Assembly: GCA_029339505.1 (NCBI GenBank)
Contig: JAQISU010000096.1
Location: 5,193,501 to 5,257,500 of the forward strand
DNA: 64,000 bases
Reading direction: 5' to 3'
Source of the DNA: Unio delphinus
Lineage: Eukaryota > Mollusca > Bivalvia > Unionida > Unionidae
In this document: piece by piece, positions 47,824 to 64,000 of the stretch
Position numbering within the stretch: position 1 is the stretch's first letter
Layout of the letters: each line of letters begins with the position of its first letter
Position numbers and translations under genes: made by a program
Notes under the pieces: generated by a model
What the model saw: the letters and a program-made list of their open reading frames with translations, nothing else
The model's database searches: none
What the model was told of the DNA's origin: nothing

Positions 47824-47880
<57 letters not shown>

Positions 47881-47932
47881 TACATACATACATACATACA
47901 TACATACATACATACATACATACATACATACA

Positions 47933-47966
<34 letters not shown>

Positions 47967-47976
47967 CATACATATT
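47824..47976. repeat. (CA)n(CATA)n compound microsatellite
   Basis: About 26 CA units followed by about 25 CATA units. The long frames across it (HTHTH, YIHTYIHT) are artefacts. Confidence 0.98.
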
Positions 47977-47979
47977 ATG

Positions 47980-50900
47980 CGAAAATCGTAAATTATTATC
48001 TCTATATGTATTACTTCGTTCTTTCATTTGTCAGTCTTTATGATCATTAAAATGTTTTCCAATTTCTTCAACTATTATACTGATTGCTATACTGTTTATA
48101 TCCATTACTGTTTCCTTTTATTTCTGAATGAACTGCATTGATTCTTTCACTTCATTCCAAAATCTTTATGTCAAAATCTTTAAAGTACTAGTACTGGTCG
48201 CAAGATGTTTCTCTTAAAGGTATATTTTGAAAGTGTGTCTTTGTAAATGTTTGCTTCATATCATTTAAATATTTTCTTAATCGCTTGATTGTACCTTCTT
48301 ACAAGGTGTCCCCTTTATTCGGTACTCGTTATCTAGAAGATGATCGTGTTATTTGTCCTGATCGATTAATAGTAATAGAATGTATGAACTTACTGGTGAA
48401 ATAAATAGAGATCTGAGCGTTCTGTTTTCCCATCTCCCAAACTCTCTGTTTTGTCTCGCCTTTTTTCGTCTCCCAGACTGTATGTGGGTTGGTGGACATG
48501 TGATTACGTAAATACGTATAGACTACGGTAGATCTCCAGTAGGTACTCGGTAGGTACTTCGGTGGAGTTATTCCCCTTTTAAAAAAAACATCAGCGACCG
48601 TAGTCTTCTTCATGATAGCCTATTGGGAATAGATTATTAATCCCCTCTCGTTATGACAGATATCGTGCTATCGGAATTCAACAGATACCAAAGGCTTTCT
48701 TAGTCCAGCCAAACGTGGCAGACCATAAGCAAACATAGTTTCATAAGATTAATATACTTCCCAATGGCTAGTTAACAGTGACTTACATTAGTACTAAACA
48801 TAACAATTCCGTTCTGGTCCCAATTACACAAATAAATGAATGATTTTCATTAAATGGCTTAATTACGTTAGTTTCAGCGAATCCACACATTCAAGTCTTT
48901 AAAATACATGAAAGCTCATTTCATACAATGTTAATTTCAGGCAATAAACTCTCAAGGCTTCACCATACTTGAAATAATCTAAGATATGTCAATTCACACG
49001 GATTCCCGTAACTGAACTCTTAAAATTACTAAATTCATATACAAACAACGACAAATTCAAATAATTCGGCAAACATCTATAAAGGAGATCCGTGTACGGA
49101 TGCAGATAGATAAGCTCAACACATTTATACTGATATCCAAAAAATTGAACAAATAAAGCCATGCAAATATAAGCAAAATTCAAGAAATTCATAACGAATT
49201 TACAGATTGACACAAATACCGTATGCGCTCGAGTTTTCACTCGCCTCTGCCGCCCATATTTTGTCTGTCCACTTTTCAGACATCAAGTCCTTCGTAAAAA
49301 AATGATTTACGAGAGAGAATTTCTTCCAAATTCACTCTCAAAATATGTCAATTTCACTCTCGCGGGCAAAACGTGCTCTAACTAGATTTTCCGATGGGTT
49401 TTCGTGTGCGAAACACGCCTCTCATTTAGCGTAACCAGTCAGGATTAAATATATCCATCGCTTTTTATAACTAAGTGCCAAAAATTGTGGCCAGCCTGAC
49501 TTCTAGATTTCAAACAACGGATTCAGGAGTATATCAATTTTAACATTTTCGATAAAGCAAATCGAAGTTAAACTTTCCATAGACTTGTCTGTGACGGTAA
49601 ATAAACGAAAGCTTAATAAAGAATCACTTCCTTTCGCGACACAGAAATTAAAAATTATTGTAGTTTAGCGATTTAACAAGCCCATATTCTCATAAATCTA
49701 ATTAATTGTCTCTGCCCCAAAGTAACGTGTTCTTTATAGATCGACAGAAATTTGCATCCTCACTTTTGGTCACATAGATCTAATAATGTTTTCTGTTTTT
49801 TTTTATCCCTCAGCTTGGTTAATTATGTAAGATAATTATTTTATTGCAACTACGACAATGTATTAGCTTAGCAGTCGGGTTATATTCCATCTTTATCACT
49901 CCATCTTTCCTTTTTAGTTTTTCTTATGCAGTTATGAGAATTGGTTGTTTTTTTTTCATTTGAGCTTTGTTTTATACTTGTCGATTGATTTAATGTCTAT
50001 CTGTTCTCTCCGTCTTTTGCTATTGATCAGGTTCTTATCTTCAACAGTTTTACGTATGTGTACATCAACACGTTTCTGACCCAACTGTTTAGTTGCTGTT
50101 GCTATTACTCTAAGTCGTAAACTATGCAAAAGAAGCGAAACCAGTAAGTTTAGTCGAATCAACAAATAGTTAATTTCCCTAAAATGCAAAGTGAGAATTC
50201 AAAATACACCTACAGTATTGTTAATATAATCCCACATATTCCTAAATATGATATCACAAGTAAAAAAGTATAGAATGTTCAGAAGAGATTCTAATAACCT
50301 TGAATGTTCTGATATATCAGAATGGTGTAATCCAATTATGTCTTTGAATGAATTCTTAGTTCAGAACTCAGTGAGCACTTTCTAATCCCAATTAATAATT
50401 TAAACAAACGATTCTTCTAGACTTATATCTGAACACAACTACAAACTCTGATCATAGATTCCCATACGATTATATGAAATACGAATGAAAGAAACGTCTT
50501 TATGTACAAACCCCACTTGACCTTCAACGCAATAGACTATTATGGAATTCCAGAATTTGCGATGTAAATTCCACGAAAGTTTTGTGAAGTTCGCTTCCAG
50601 AATATTCTAAGTTCGTAAATAAGGTTAAGCCTTGAACTAAAATGTTATTAAACATCTTGATTAATTATGAACAAATTGACAAAAACAGGTAGGCTCAACC
50701 CGCAATCACATCAAAGGGTCAAGCAAAGATGATAAATTTAACATACACTGTATATGATAATTTTACAGTTTCAACTAAATGTTTTATACGGTTGTTGAAA
50801 TCTGAAATCATCTTGATGTCTATATGTTTATGTAGTTCTGAGATTTAGTTGGATTTTCATTTGAGCTTTGTTTCTTGTTGTCAATTTACGGTCTACATTT

Positions 50901-53660
50901 TCTCTCCATGTTTTCTTATTGTTCAGCTCTTCAAATACATTTGATGTTTGCGTGTCGTCTTTTTTGTATAAAACATTTACTAGCTGCATCAGGTTCATAT
51001 ACACGACCTGCTAAACATGTCATCTGTTTCTCCAGAGATTTAAAACTAAAAATCACGATTCAAGTTGCATCCGTTATCATAATATGCTTTCGTGTGATGT
51101 AAGTTTATCTAAATTTTCTTTTCCTCTTAATTTGTTTTTCCTTCTTTTTTACTTCTGAAGCTTGTCTATTTTATGTGTATTCAAAACTTTTACCTGATTG
51201 CATTTGGTAAAAATCTCTTTGTAACTGTTGTACTCTGTACTCATCGGATTAAATTCAATGTGCGATTTAATTATTGGTTATAGGTACAACCTATATCATT
51301 AATAATGATATATCAGTCATAGCAGAGGATGCAATCTCATCGACTTTTTTAACTTTAATATATACTAGCTGGCCTATAATAGCTTTTGCAAACGGTACAT
51401 CAAACCCAATTTTAAAAAAATAGAGGGCTAATAGGTCTTGCTACGTTCGTGTAACTCCTAATCTATTCCACGATACAGAAGCCATGCCCAAATATACCCA
51501 ATTAATAAATAAAAAAAATATTAAGCTTTTTTAAACTTTTTTTCCTGAAACCTACGTAACGTTTCATCACTCAAGTGAAATGATTTTTCATTTCGTTCAT
51601 CTGTATCGACGTAAAATAAATTCCATTGTCTGTAATTGTCAATATTGAATACATTGGTGTTGGAATCGAAATTATTTCTCTCGTTTAAAGCTACAAATAA
51701 GATAGATTAGACTTTTGCGATAGTTCTTCTGTCAGTTAATTCATTGTTCGCTTCAGTCATCACTAGCTCTGATCATTTCATTGTATCTTTTGCTTTTCTC
51801 ACTACGACTTTGTTATTCCTATACACTTTGAAAAGTTCGCTTTCCAAAATCAAAATGTAACTACACTTTTTTCATGCTGCTCTGTTATATTTCGGTCCTC
51901 CTCGCACTTAGTGAGCTATGTTAATAACTATTTGCCATTCGATACACAGCTGTCATTTAAATCAGTGAAATTAAAATAATCAATTTAATGCTTCTTCAAT
52001 ATCAATTCTTTCGCTTGTGAATCTATTAACAGCGTAAAGGAATTAAAAAATTTGATGTAACCAACTGAAAGGGTGGAATTTAATGTCGCATGCTAAAAAG
52101 TGTTTATCAATTTATTTGTCTCATTATCCATTTTCTTGCTGAAAACTATATATTAATTAAAGCAATTCTGGAAATTGATTGGTCTTTTCTTTAATTGTTT
52201 GATCTTTCTGAGGATGCTTATCGTGTAGCGAAGTTGTTTGTTTTAACAGAGTTTGGTTGCTATGCTTTTGAATACACCGATCGTAAAGAGAAAAATTGCA
52301 ACGCCCATCAAGCAATACAATTTGTTTAAGCTACATGTTTTATATGAGTTCATTCAGCTATCACCTTAGATCTGTCGTCTTGCTAATTTTTCTGCTTTGA
52401 ATATTTACGACTCTTTTGAATGTTTTCAAATTTCAACACTCTGTGGATCTTTCTTTTTCCTCGAAGTTACCTTTTTTGTGTTTATTCTCCATCCGTATAA
52501 ATTTCTGAGAAATCTCACTCCACGTTCCATTTATTTTGCGTAAAGACTAATTGTAAACGTAAATGGCAAAGTCTGCATACATAAATATGATATTTTAAGC
52601 AAACTGATGAGTATTCAATACTGTCATTTACCAAGAGGATTTCAACTTGAACTCATTAAGAACTAGCGTCGTACTCGCTTAGTCCTCTTTTGCTTACTCT
52701 TTAATCATATTGAAAGGTGAAGGCAGTGCAATTTTTTAAAAGTAATGTCAAGGTTAACGGCTATTATAAACATTGTATAAAGACTATATAAACTAATTAT
52801 AATTAACAGGTGATCATTATACAAATAGAAGATATTACGATGGTGAAAAACATAAAATATTTCACTTAGCATGAGTCTTAAATAATTTGAAAGAAAACAT
52901 TGAATCGGATACAGCCTTATAAATGATTGTTGTTCCATCCATTGAATGCTATACAAGATGATGAAATCGATCTACTGTTAATTCAGTTTTGTCTTTTGTG
53001 CTTCTTTTGATTTTCTGACCCGTGTTCGCTATACAAACGATTGGTATATGAATTGAATGCTCCCCAAAATAAGAACACAAGAAAACCGTAGGAAGTTATA
53101 AAATTGTTAATATTATCAATGATGCGACCTTGAATTATATGCTGTAATTTATTTTGTTTTGTTTAAGTTTCTTCTTTTGTTTTCTGAACTTTCCCCCTTT
53201 TTTCCCTCACTGATTTATATATGAAGTAAACCGATATAATTGTTATGGAAACGGTTAAAAAAGTAAATCCATCGATTACATTGCATTCGTACACATTTTA
53301 AGAATTATTTTGCGTCTTTTTGTTTTCAACGTTCTGTTACGTTTTCTTCTTCAATCTGTTTTATTAATGCACATATTTTAAATGTTAGTCAATATGCATT
53401 TAGTGCACAAGGATGCAATCCTAAATAAAATGTAAAAACTTGTAAAGTATCGTTTTCTATTGGAGATCATATTATCTAATTTTAGCTTTGTCTGTATCTT
53501 GTTCCAAATATCAACTTGAAGAAATGTATTGATCAGAGATGTCACCCCTATTATTACAGACACAAACTGATATTTTAGCTGATCGATCAATTGACAATAA
53601 TTTGCACATTTTCTTAATTTTTTATTTAAAAAAAAATCCATTTTCCACCCTAAATAATGA
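47980..53660. other. long AT-rich stretch without a supported gene
   Basis: I found no family motif, transposon terminus or tandem array. The patch at 48340-48620 and the one at 49215-49480 are less AT-rich and may be old repeat fragments. Introns or intergenic DNA are both possible. Confidence 0.35.
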
Positions 53661-53668
53661 TAAGATAA

Positions 53669-54550
53669 ATGTTTAACAGTTATCACCAGGTATGTTTAAT
53701 TTGTCACATTAGTTTTCAAGTCCTGCTCGTATTCTTTATACTGATTGTTACAAACAAATTAGTAGTTGTAACATTGAGATCACCTCCACATTGCATAAAT
53801 AATGTTAAATCACAAATCAGCAACCTTGTTGCTAGACCCTGGGATCTCATGGCGGATTGCATCTCGGATCCGTACCTTTTACTGGGTCACCAGAAAGGTT
53901 TGAGGGTTTCAGGTTATACAAACAAGGGTGGCGTCACATTTGGGTTGTATGGCGTCCAAAGCGAGTGGGAGAAGAAAAAACAAATTCAAGATGAGGTGAG
54001 ATATGATATAAACATTTCACACCATCTAGCACAGACGGAGACTAATAAAACGTTTGTAGAGTATCTCGCTAAATTTTGATCTCCAATCAACACAGACCTA
54101 GACACCTTGAATAGTGACGAAGCTGTTTAAGAGACGATGCATCATTGTATTCGTAAATTTGGGTAAGCGCTTCGCCAAGCTTTTGCCCTTGCGAGTGGGA
54201 GGCTACCAAACGTGAAGCACGCCAGGACCTCGTATCATGTGTGAACCGAATTTCTGCTATTAGGGGCCGACTGAGGAATTCTTTCTGAAATATGCGTCCA
54301 TAAAGTGGATACCAATATACAAGTCAACCAGAAGGACTTTACTGAACTCTACCTGATTCACTGCTTCAGTCTGGAGTACCTTGAGCTAGTCAAGCAGTCG
54401 GTCGTGGACACATACTTGATGGTTCTCGCAACCAGAACTTCTGAGCTTTCTCCGCCGTCTTCCAGAGAAAATGAGATTGAACGAGGGTGGTGGTGGGTGG
54501 GTTTGGACCGAATTCGTTTAATCAAAGCAACGCCCAATCACACAAAATAA
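53669..54550 (+). other. possible broken coding region, unclassified
   Basis: Plus frames 53669-54079 (136 codons) and 54305-54550 (81 codons) have non-low-complexity composition (VARPWDLMADCISDPYLLLG; NQKDFTELYLIHCFSLEYL). They are separated by stops, and the second is in another frame. No domain was recognised. It adjoins the next GC-richer block and may be the same relic. Confidence 0.3.
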
Positions 54551-54689
54551 CGCGCATGCATGCACACACAAGCCATATGAACGACACGTTTTGATCCCCC
54601 TGAAGGTCAGCTAGAAAAGTACGCTACTTCATATAGGCTCCTCCGCAGATTGTGGCTATCAGATAGATCCACGGGTTGTCATCCTATTA

Positions 54690-56000
54690 TGTTAACAGTC
54701 GCCCTGTCCAATCTCCTCCCGAAGCACAGTATCGTCTTTTGGTATTTATCTTGCAGTCATAAGGGCATTGAAAAAAAGAAGATGGCGTCTTTCCACTGTT
54801 AGCCCTCTTCCCTTTCATCGCGATCGCTGTAAATGCAGTATTTATCTCGGACGTAATGTCCACTTGCAAGTAGTAGGCACGGGTTTCAATCCGGTGAACC
54901 TCCATGTGCGACGAGTTACATACGGTTCAGTATGTGCACAATAATTTCTACAACAATGTAACATATATCGCCGATTCACCTTCACCATTGCCATTGACGT
55001 GGCTAGAGCCCACGATAATCCGCATTAGAAGGTATAAGACCGGGTTCTTTTTCAGAAAGAATATACTTCTAGAACTAAACACCCGGCTTGCTCAAGGTCC
55101 CGATCAACGGTACATTTTTTTTAACCAAAGACGAGCCAATCTGCGATCTTTTCATCTCGGGGGAAATAACGGTGAAGGAAAACATCGACATCTACTTTAG
55201 CCTCATTATCTTTAGATGGGCTCGCTAAGGTGAAAAGCTGTAGATCCGCTTTAAGAACGCGTCTCATCTCAGCCGGTTGCTGATGATCGATTAAAGTTCT
55301 ACCTTAACCTGTTCATCCTGCAGCTATGAGTCTATACCCAAAACTCAACAGTGCATACGAATATCGATTCATCAGAATATCCGAGGTGGAGGCTGCGCTC
55401 CAGGGCAGAGTAGCGGTGGTAGCTCTATAGGAAATAGTTCCGTGCCACCACGGTCGTGTCCGTGCCATCATGCGTCACCCTGTTAACTATAATTGTCGCA
55501 GTGTCCATCGCGGCAGTCCTCGATGAGTTTTTTCCTGGGCTAAGGCCAATTATCCTTAGTCGAGGCGAACACCAGCAGCGATTCACTGCAAAGGCCAAAG
55601 GCATAATGACATCCACATATTGCCAGAGGTTAAATTGAACACCATCTTGGATTGAATAATCTTGGCACTGCATGGCAGCTGCATCTCTGAGGACGAGCAC
55701 GACAAGTATGGCCGAAAATGAGACCTGGACGAATTCTCAGATGATGTATGCTGCCATGTCCCTGGATGAGACGGTAAAAACGGGTTGAATGCCTGTGCAA
55801 AAATGAGGCCTATACAAATATCCTGGCAGCACATTGTGTGGTTGCGAAGTCCTATTTTGCTGTGCAGCATGCACTGCCACTGCCAATGAGTACTGCCCCG
55901 AGACTGCCATTCTCCACAAGCATGCCGCTGGCCTATAAGCCTAATCTATATCGATTATCTGCTTGATATAGGGCTGCTGTCAGATGTGCCTACCTACCTT
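54690..56000 (+). other. GC-richer relic, possibly from a large DNA mobile element
   Basis: Composition shifts to markedly higher GC than the flanks. Plus frames give short, ordered pieces: YIADSPSPLPLTWLEPT (54957 on), then RISEVEAALQGRVAVVAL (55375 on), then a hydrophobic segment TIIVAVSIAAVL (55489 on). An acidic helix followed by a hydrophobic segment recalls small membrane proteins carried by Polinton/adintovirus-like elements, but that is from memory of general layout and is weak. Many stops interrupt it. A decayed host gene is the alternative. Confidence 0.25.
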
Positions 56001-56494
56001 AGCTGGCGGACTTTGTATAGTTTTTCGAAAATAACTATATGCTCTATAAATTCTGTCTCGATACGCCAAAAAATGTATTATCCGTGGGCAACAAGTTGAG
56101 TCGTATCAACTCTGATCCATTTCACACAGGCGTCAGATGAATGTAGACAGTGACCATAGATAAATATTCAAAATCATCATCCCTGCTATCATCGGAGTTA
56201 TAGATCACTTCAAATCCAGAGGTGATACCTTCATTGCCAGAGCTCTGGTCCTCCAAACCACATGTTGATCTTCATCAGTACATGTTGAAACTCATATGTG
56301 ATGGTATAGCATATGCACCTATCGTCTCAAAATATTGATTGTATTTATGCCTACCTGTAAGGTCAATTTATTGACTACCTCCCCATTGCTTTGGTCACCA
56401 TACTATATCTTAGGAGTATCCGAATAAAAAGCAACAGGCAAGTATCTGCCTCACACGCATTGTTTGTAATGCTTAGATGGGTGTGGGGCTTAAT
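56000..56494. other. no gene seen
   Basis: Tail of the block above, stop-rich in all frames. Confidence 0.35.
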
Positions 56495-57732
56495 AAAAAA
56501 TTAATCTCCCTACAGTTCAGAACACGTTTGTATCGGAAACACCACCTTGGCTCATTAAGCAACCCAGTTACATTGCACGATGGGAAAAAATCTGAGACAA
56601 ATCCTACCATTTTCCAGAACTCTTATCATGAACTCCTCAACGATTTTAAAAACTACACAATTTTTTTTTACTGATGGATCAAAAGTTGATGAAAAGGCTG
56701 CTGCAGCCTTTGTTAGTGGCAAACACATAACCAAAGTGCGCTTGCCAAACGATGCGTCCATATTTTCAGCGGAAATAAGAGCAATAGACCTTGCTCTGAA
56801 ATTTGTCGAACAAAAACACATTTTAAATAGCATTATCTTCTGTGACTCACTATCAGTGCTTCAGTCACTTCACAATAGAAAACTGGATAATCCATTGTTA
56901 GTCAATATTCTCGTCAAAAACTCTGAGCTTAGTACCTCCTATAATATAGTATACTGTTGGCTACCTAGCCATATTGGTATTAGAGGTAATGAAGAAGCTG
57001 ACCGGGCTGCTAAGATGGCTCTATCCCAAGAACCATCGGATTTTAAATTACCGTTTACTGATTTTAAAACTTGTATCAAAAAGTACCTACGCCAGAAGTG
57101 GCAGGCGTCATGGAATGATGCAGTCAATAACAAACTTCATGCCATCAAACCAACCCTGGAAGAATGGACTCTTTCCTACAGAACTATCCGTAGGGAGGAG
57201 ATTGTCATTGCAAGAATCAGAATCGGTCATATATACATTACCCACTCCCACATACTAAAAGGTGAAGACCCACCAGAGTGCGTTTCTTGCAATGAACCAT
57301 TCACTGTTAAGCACTTTATGACCGAGTGTTCCGACCTGCAACCTACGTGTGATAAATACTATAATGTACATGACATGAAGGAACTTTTTGATACTATGCA
57401 AATCACTTGTATTTTAGATTTCCTAAAGGAAGTATATCTCTATTTTAAACTATAACTTGTATGCCATCACCAAGAATATTTTTATCTAATGCAAATACCA
57501 CCTCTTATTTCCATTTCTTATCATCAACATACACCATTTACATCTCCCGTTGATTGGGAAGCTTCATATTTTCCTGTTACTAACATTTTACTACTTTATA
57601 TTTAACTATTATGGTTTTTTATATCGCTGGTCGATGTTAAACCTTTCTTATTTTTTAAACATCTAACCTATTGTATGGCGCTAAATAGCCTAAAAGTGCT
57701 GGTGCGCCGTTAAAATTCAAACAAACAAACAG
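56495..57732 (+). mobile_element. I/Nimb-like LINE, 5'-truncated
   Basis: It begins abruptly within ORF2 (TPPWLIKQPSYIARWEKI before the RNase H domain) and runs through the RNase H/zinc-finger frame. It ends with a 3' UTR containing 'gcgctaaatagcctaaa' and 'gctggtgcgccgtt', and a tail 'caaacaaacaaaca'. The same 3' end occurs at 13480-13545. 5' truncation is normal for LINE insertion. Confidence 0.85.
56580..57455 (+). CDS. RNase H domain plus C-terminal CCHC motif of LINE ORF2 (open frame)
   Basis: 291 codons with no break. The ATG is simply the first in the frame; the real protein began further upstream in the missing RT part. RNase H type 1 catalytic residues are all present: FFFTDGSK (D32), FSAEIRAID (E65), IIFCDSLSVL (D89), WLPSHIGIRGNEEADRAAK (H131, D141). 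This domain removes the RNA template after reverse transcription. Near residues 234-250 follows a CX2CX7HX4C zinc-binding motif (ECVSCNEPFTVKHFMTEC), the usual C-terminus of I/Nimb ORF2 proteins. The intact frame suggests a recent insertion or luck over a short length. An enzyme-active protein is not expected without the upstream part. Confidence 0.85.
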   Translation: MGKNLRQILPFSRTLIMNSSTILKTTQFFFTDGSKVDEKAAAAFVSGKHITKVRLPNDASIFSAEIRAIDLALKFVEQKHILNSIIFCDSLSVLQSLHNRKLDNPLLVNILVKNSELSTSYNIVYCWLPSHIGIRGNEEADRAAKMALSQEPSDFKLPFTDFKTCIKKYLRQKWQASWNDAVNNKLHAIKPTLEEWTLSYRTIRREEIVIARIRIGHIYITHSHILKGEDPPECVSCNEPFTVKHFMTECSDLQPTCDKYYNVHDMKELFDTMQITCILDFLKEVYLYFKL

Positions 57733-58298
57733 CTTAATAATACATGCATTATGTGTTATATTTTCTTTTGTATCAAGGTTTTGTTTTTGTTTTATTTTTT
57801 TTAAAAAACAGCTTTTGATGTATTAGCCAAGGCTAGGATATAGACCCAATATTATTTTCTTTGTGTGTTTGTTTATTTTTTGAAAAATAAAAGGGGACTG
57901 ATGATGTACTTTGCAAAACGAATTTCTAGGAATTCAAGTACGACCATTTCTTCTTTTACTGCAAAATGTTGAAATTATCTCTTCTGTTTTTCAGCAATAA
58001 CAAGATTTTCAAATTAGATGATGTGATTAAAATATTGAATTTCTGATTGGCTCCATTCTCATGTAGGACGATGTAGATGTATTCAAGTCTTTTGATGAAA
58101 TCCCAATATCAAAATGACGACCTGTTCAGGGGAATTAGCTACAAAATTGTCAAGACATAATCATGGCGGACATATTGGATCTACAATTGGCACTGTTTTC
58201 ATTTAGGAATACTTGTTATCATAAGAAGTCTAATAGTTAAAATGCCATTTGGATTAAACCATCCAGTTTACAGTGGTGGAGATAACATTATTTTCAAG
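57733..58298. other. AT-rich, no gene seen
   Basis: Contains T- and A-runs; no supported frame. Confidence 0.4.
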
Positions 58299-58324
58299 AT
58301 GGATGGATGGATGGATGGATGGAC

Positions 58325-58391
<67 letters not shown>
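58299..58391. repeat. (GGAT)n followed by (GA)n
   Basis: Six GGAT units (58299-58323) then about 32 GA units. Frames across it (RERERE/SLSLSL) are artefacts. Confidence 0.97.
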
Positions 58392-58393
<2 letters not shown>

Positions 58394-58929
58394 CATATTT
58401 CTGGAAATATTTCATATATTCATGCAGAATTATGGGACAAAGACAGTTTATCAAAATCTTTTTTTTTTATATATTTCCAACAACGGAGTGTTAAATATTG
58501 TGATTCTATAAGGAACTATAGATAAACACAAACCATAATTCAGCATATGTCATCATCTTCCATCTTGGATTTTCCAACCTTGAATATATTATAACATTTT
58601 ATTAATACAACTTCTGTAATTTAATTCATGGATTATTCATGGATTAAATTTGTTAATTTACAAAGCTTGTTGTTTTCACTCTTTGTTACCGTTTATTAGA
58701 GCCTAAACTTGTAACAATAAGAACTTAAGCTATTTTCTGCAAACTAAAACATGTGCCTGCTCACCTGCTTGGACAGATCAATGACTGTCACCTATAATAA
58801 ACATCACAAATCTTCCAAGACTTGGTATATAAAGGACAATTTTAAGAGTGCACAAAGCTTAAAAGATGCAAAAATCCACATGGATGTGGTTGTCTGAATT
58901 TTTTGAGCTTCCAAACAACTTTTCACACT

Positions 58930-59215
58930 TATAAGTATCAAGTTTACATCAAAACCCCATCAGCATGTTAAGCTGTATCCAGTATATAATTTTTTTAAAC
59001 TGTCAGTTGGACAAGTTGTATCAAGTTTACCTCAAACCCTGTCAGCTGGACAAGTTATATCATGTTTACATCAAACTCTGTCAGCTGGACAAGTTGTATA
59101 AAGTTTTTATCAAACCCATTCAGTTGGTCAAGTTGTATCAAATTTAGATTAAAACCGTGTCAGCTGGATAAGCTGTATCAAGTTCACATCAAACACTCCG
59201 CTGGATAAGATTTAC
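58930..59215. repeat. 39-bp minisatellite, about 7 diverged units
   Basis: Consensus words 'gtcagctggacaagttgtat' and 'caagtttacatcaaac' alternate. The frame 58965-59147 reads through as a repeated LYxVYxKxCQLDK-like pattern, but nothing supports expression. Confidence 0.9.
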
Positions 59216-62885
<3,670 letters not shown>

Positions 62886-62887
<2 letters not shown>

Positions 62888-62900
62888 CACACACACACAC

Positions 62901-62982
<82 letters not shown>
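62886..62982. repeat. (CA)n(TA)n(CA)n compound microsatellite
   Basis: CA units flank about 32 TA units symmetrically. Confidence 0.97.
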
Positions 62983-62983
<1 letters not shown>

Positions 62984-64000
62984 TACACCACACACAGAGC
63001 TTATGATAGTACAGAAAAATGAGAAAAAAAAAGATATTGCTTCAGCTTAATCTCAACTTAATCTGAATTCAACTGACAGTTCTAGTCTTTAATATTATTT
63101 CAGTGCCTTCTTAAAGCATGTCTTAATCTGCCAATAATGGCAGTGAAATTAATTCTCATAATCAGTGGTCTATATTACCATTCAAACGCAACATACAAAA
63201 CTTACCAATGATAATAATAATACATATTTTCGTATGAAGGCAATAGGCATACCTGATACATTACAATATTAATGAGTGTTGGGATTATTTTGAATATGTA
63301 AAAATAATGAACATAAGAAGGAACAATATAATACTGAATACTTGGCACTGTCTATATTTGGGAATGGAATATAAAGAATATAACTAACTCTTTGGACACT
63401 AATAAACTTGAGGATAACAACTTAAAAGATTTGATACAGAATTAGTTTAGATTTTGGCTAAAACAGTTACATATTTCAGATTTGGACGGACTTTTAATCT
63501 GTGAAAATACATTTCCTTTAAACTTTGGCATAGGAACAAAGTTTGCTGTTTCTAAAATATACAATCTAGTATTACTGAAATATCACACCTATCTTTACAG
63601 TTTCTATATACAATTTACTCTCCCCTTGCATTAATAGCAAAGTTTGAAAAACAATTCTCACATGTTTAGTCTGTATCAAAAATTGTCACACAAACATTTC
63701 AAATGTTAATTTATTATCAATTTCTTTTTAGCATCATTTTAATTTTTAAATGTATACACTTTACAATCATTCAATGAATGTTTCATCTTATAAAACTTAA
63801 AAATATGCCAAAAACATTCTCAATTTCATGTGTATGCCTTCATGTGTGTGTGTCTGTGTATGCATGTAAATCTATATACATATAACTGGCAAATGGAAAA
63901 AAAAAGAATTATAATTATCTAAAGAAAAAGGTGAGGCTATAAGAGTAACATCAACTGCAAACTATGAGTTTTTTCCACAGAAAAATGTGTTCAGGTTAAA
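62983..64000. other. AT-rich, no gene seen
   Basis: No motif or repeat beyond a short TG-rich word near 63845. Confidence 0.4.

Noticed and set aside
47782..48027. Frames HTHTH/YIHT and CVCVC/MYVC
   Set aside because: Translation of (CA)n(CATA)n on both strands.
58242..58525. RERERE and SLSLSL frames
   Set aside because: Translation of (GA)n; the same applies at 12773-13018 and 16323-16716.

Overview
This is a eukaryotic, AT-rich, repeat-dense window. I find no complete host gene, no rRNA, no functional tRNA and no bacterial-style operon. Non-LTR retrotransposons of several clades (L2/CR1-like, Jockey/CR1-like, L1/Tx1-like, and an RNase H-bearing I/Nimb-like element), two tRNA-derived SINE families, a hAT transposon and long (TA)n, (CATA)n and (GA)n tracts point to an invertebrate. 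A lophotrochozoan, most likely a mollusc, is my best guess, but that rests on repeat style and no species marker was seen.

Layout. 1-4.5 kb is AT-rich non-coding DNA with a loose series of hormone-response-like IR3 palindromes. 4.5-6.1 kb holds a decayed L2/CR1-like LINE and a partial SINE. 7.8-26.3 kb is the most structured part. One segment occurs three times: copy A inverted (7838-13390), copy B direct (16037-about 21564) and copy C direct (23901-about 26270). A and B face each other around a 2.6-kb spacer (13391-16036) that carries four phase-compatible, splice-flanked coding exons of an unrecognised gene. Later insertions can be read against the other copies: a SINE (8452-8688) and a 3.3-kb element carrying only a LINE ORF1 (9370-12706), both with target-site duplications in copy A, and a 1.4-kb terminal-inverted-repeat element full of AAATGAT-type repeats (19343-20777) in copy B.

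27.5-33 kb holds a broken reading frame with a polymerase-like TDS motif followed by an SF1B/PIF1-like helicase, then a small palindromic MITE, then a 2,496-bp hAT transposon with a perfect 8-bp target duplication, inserted into an older LINE fragment. 33.8-35.5 kb is a decayed L1/Tx1-like LINE. 36-53 kb is mostly AT-rich, with microsatellites, short tandem duplications, a possible receptor-tail exon (38292-38540), a minus-strand SINE (42531-42827) and faint AT-rich coding relics. 53.7-56.4 kb is less AT-rich and looks like a broken mobile-element or virus-like coding relic I cannot classify. 56.5-57.7 kb is a 5'-truncated LINE tail with an intact 291-codon RNase H/zinc-finger frame. The last 6 kb is AT-rich with microsatellites and a 39-bp minisatellite.

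The protein-coding pieces are almost all parasites at different stages of decay. The candidates for host-derived coding sequence are the four-exon set at 13.8-15.9 kb and the single exon-like frame at 38.3 kb.
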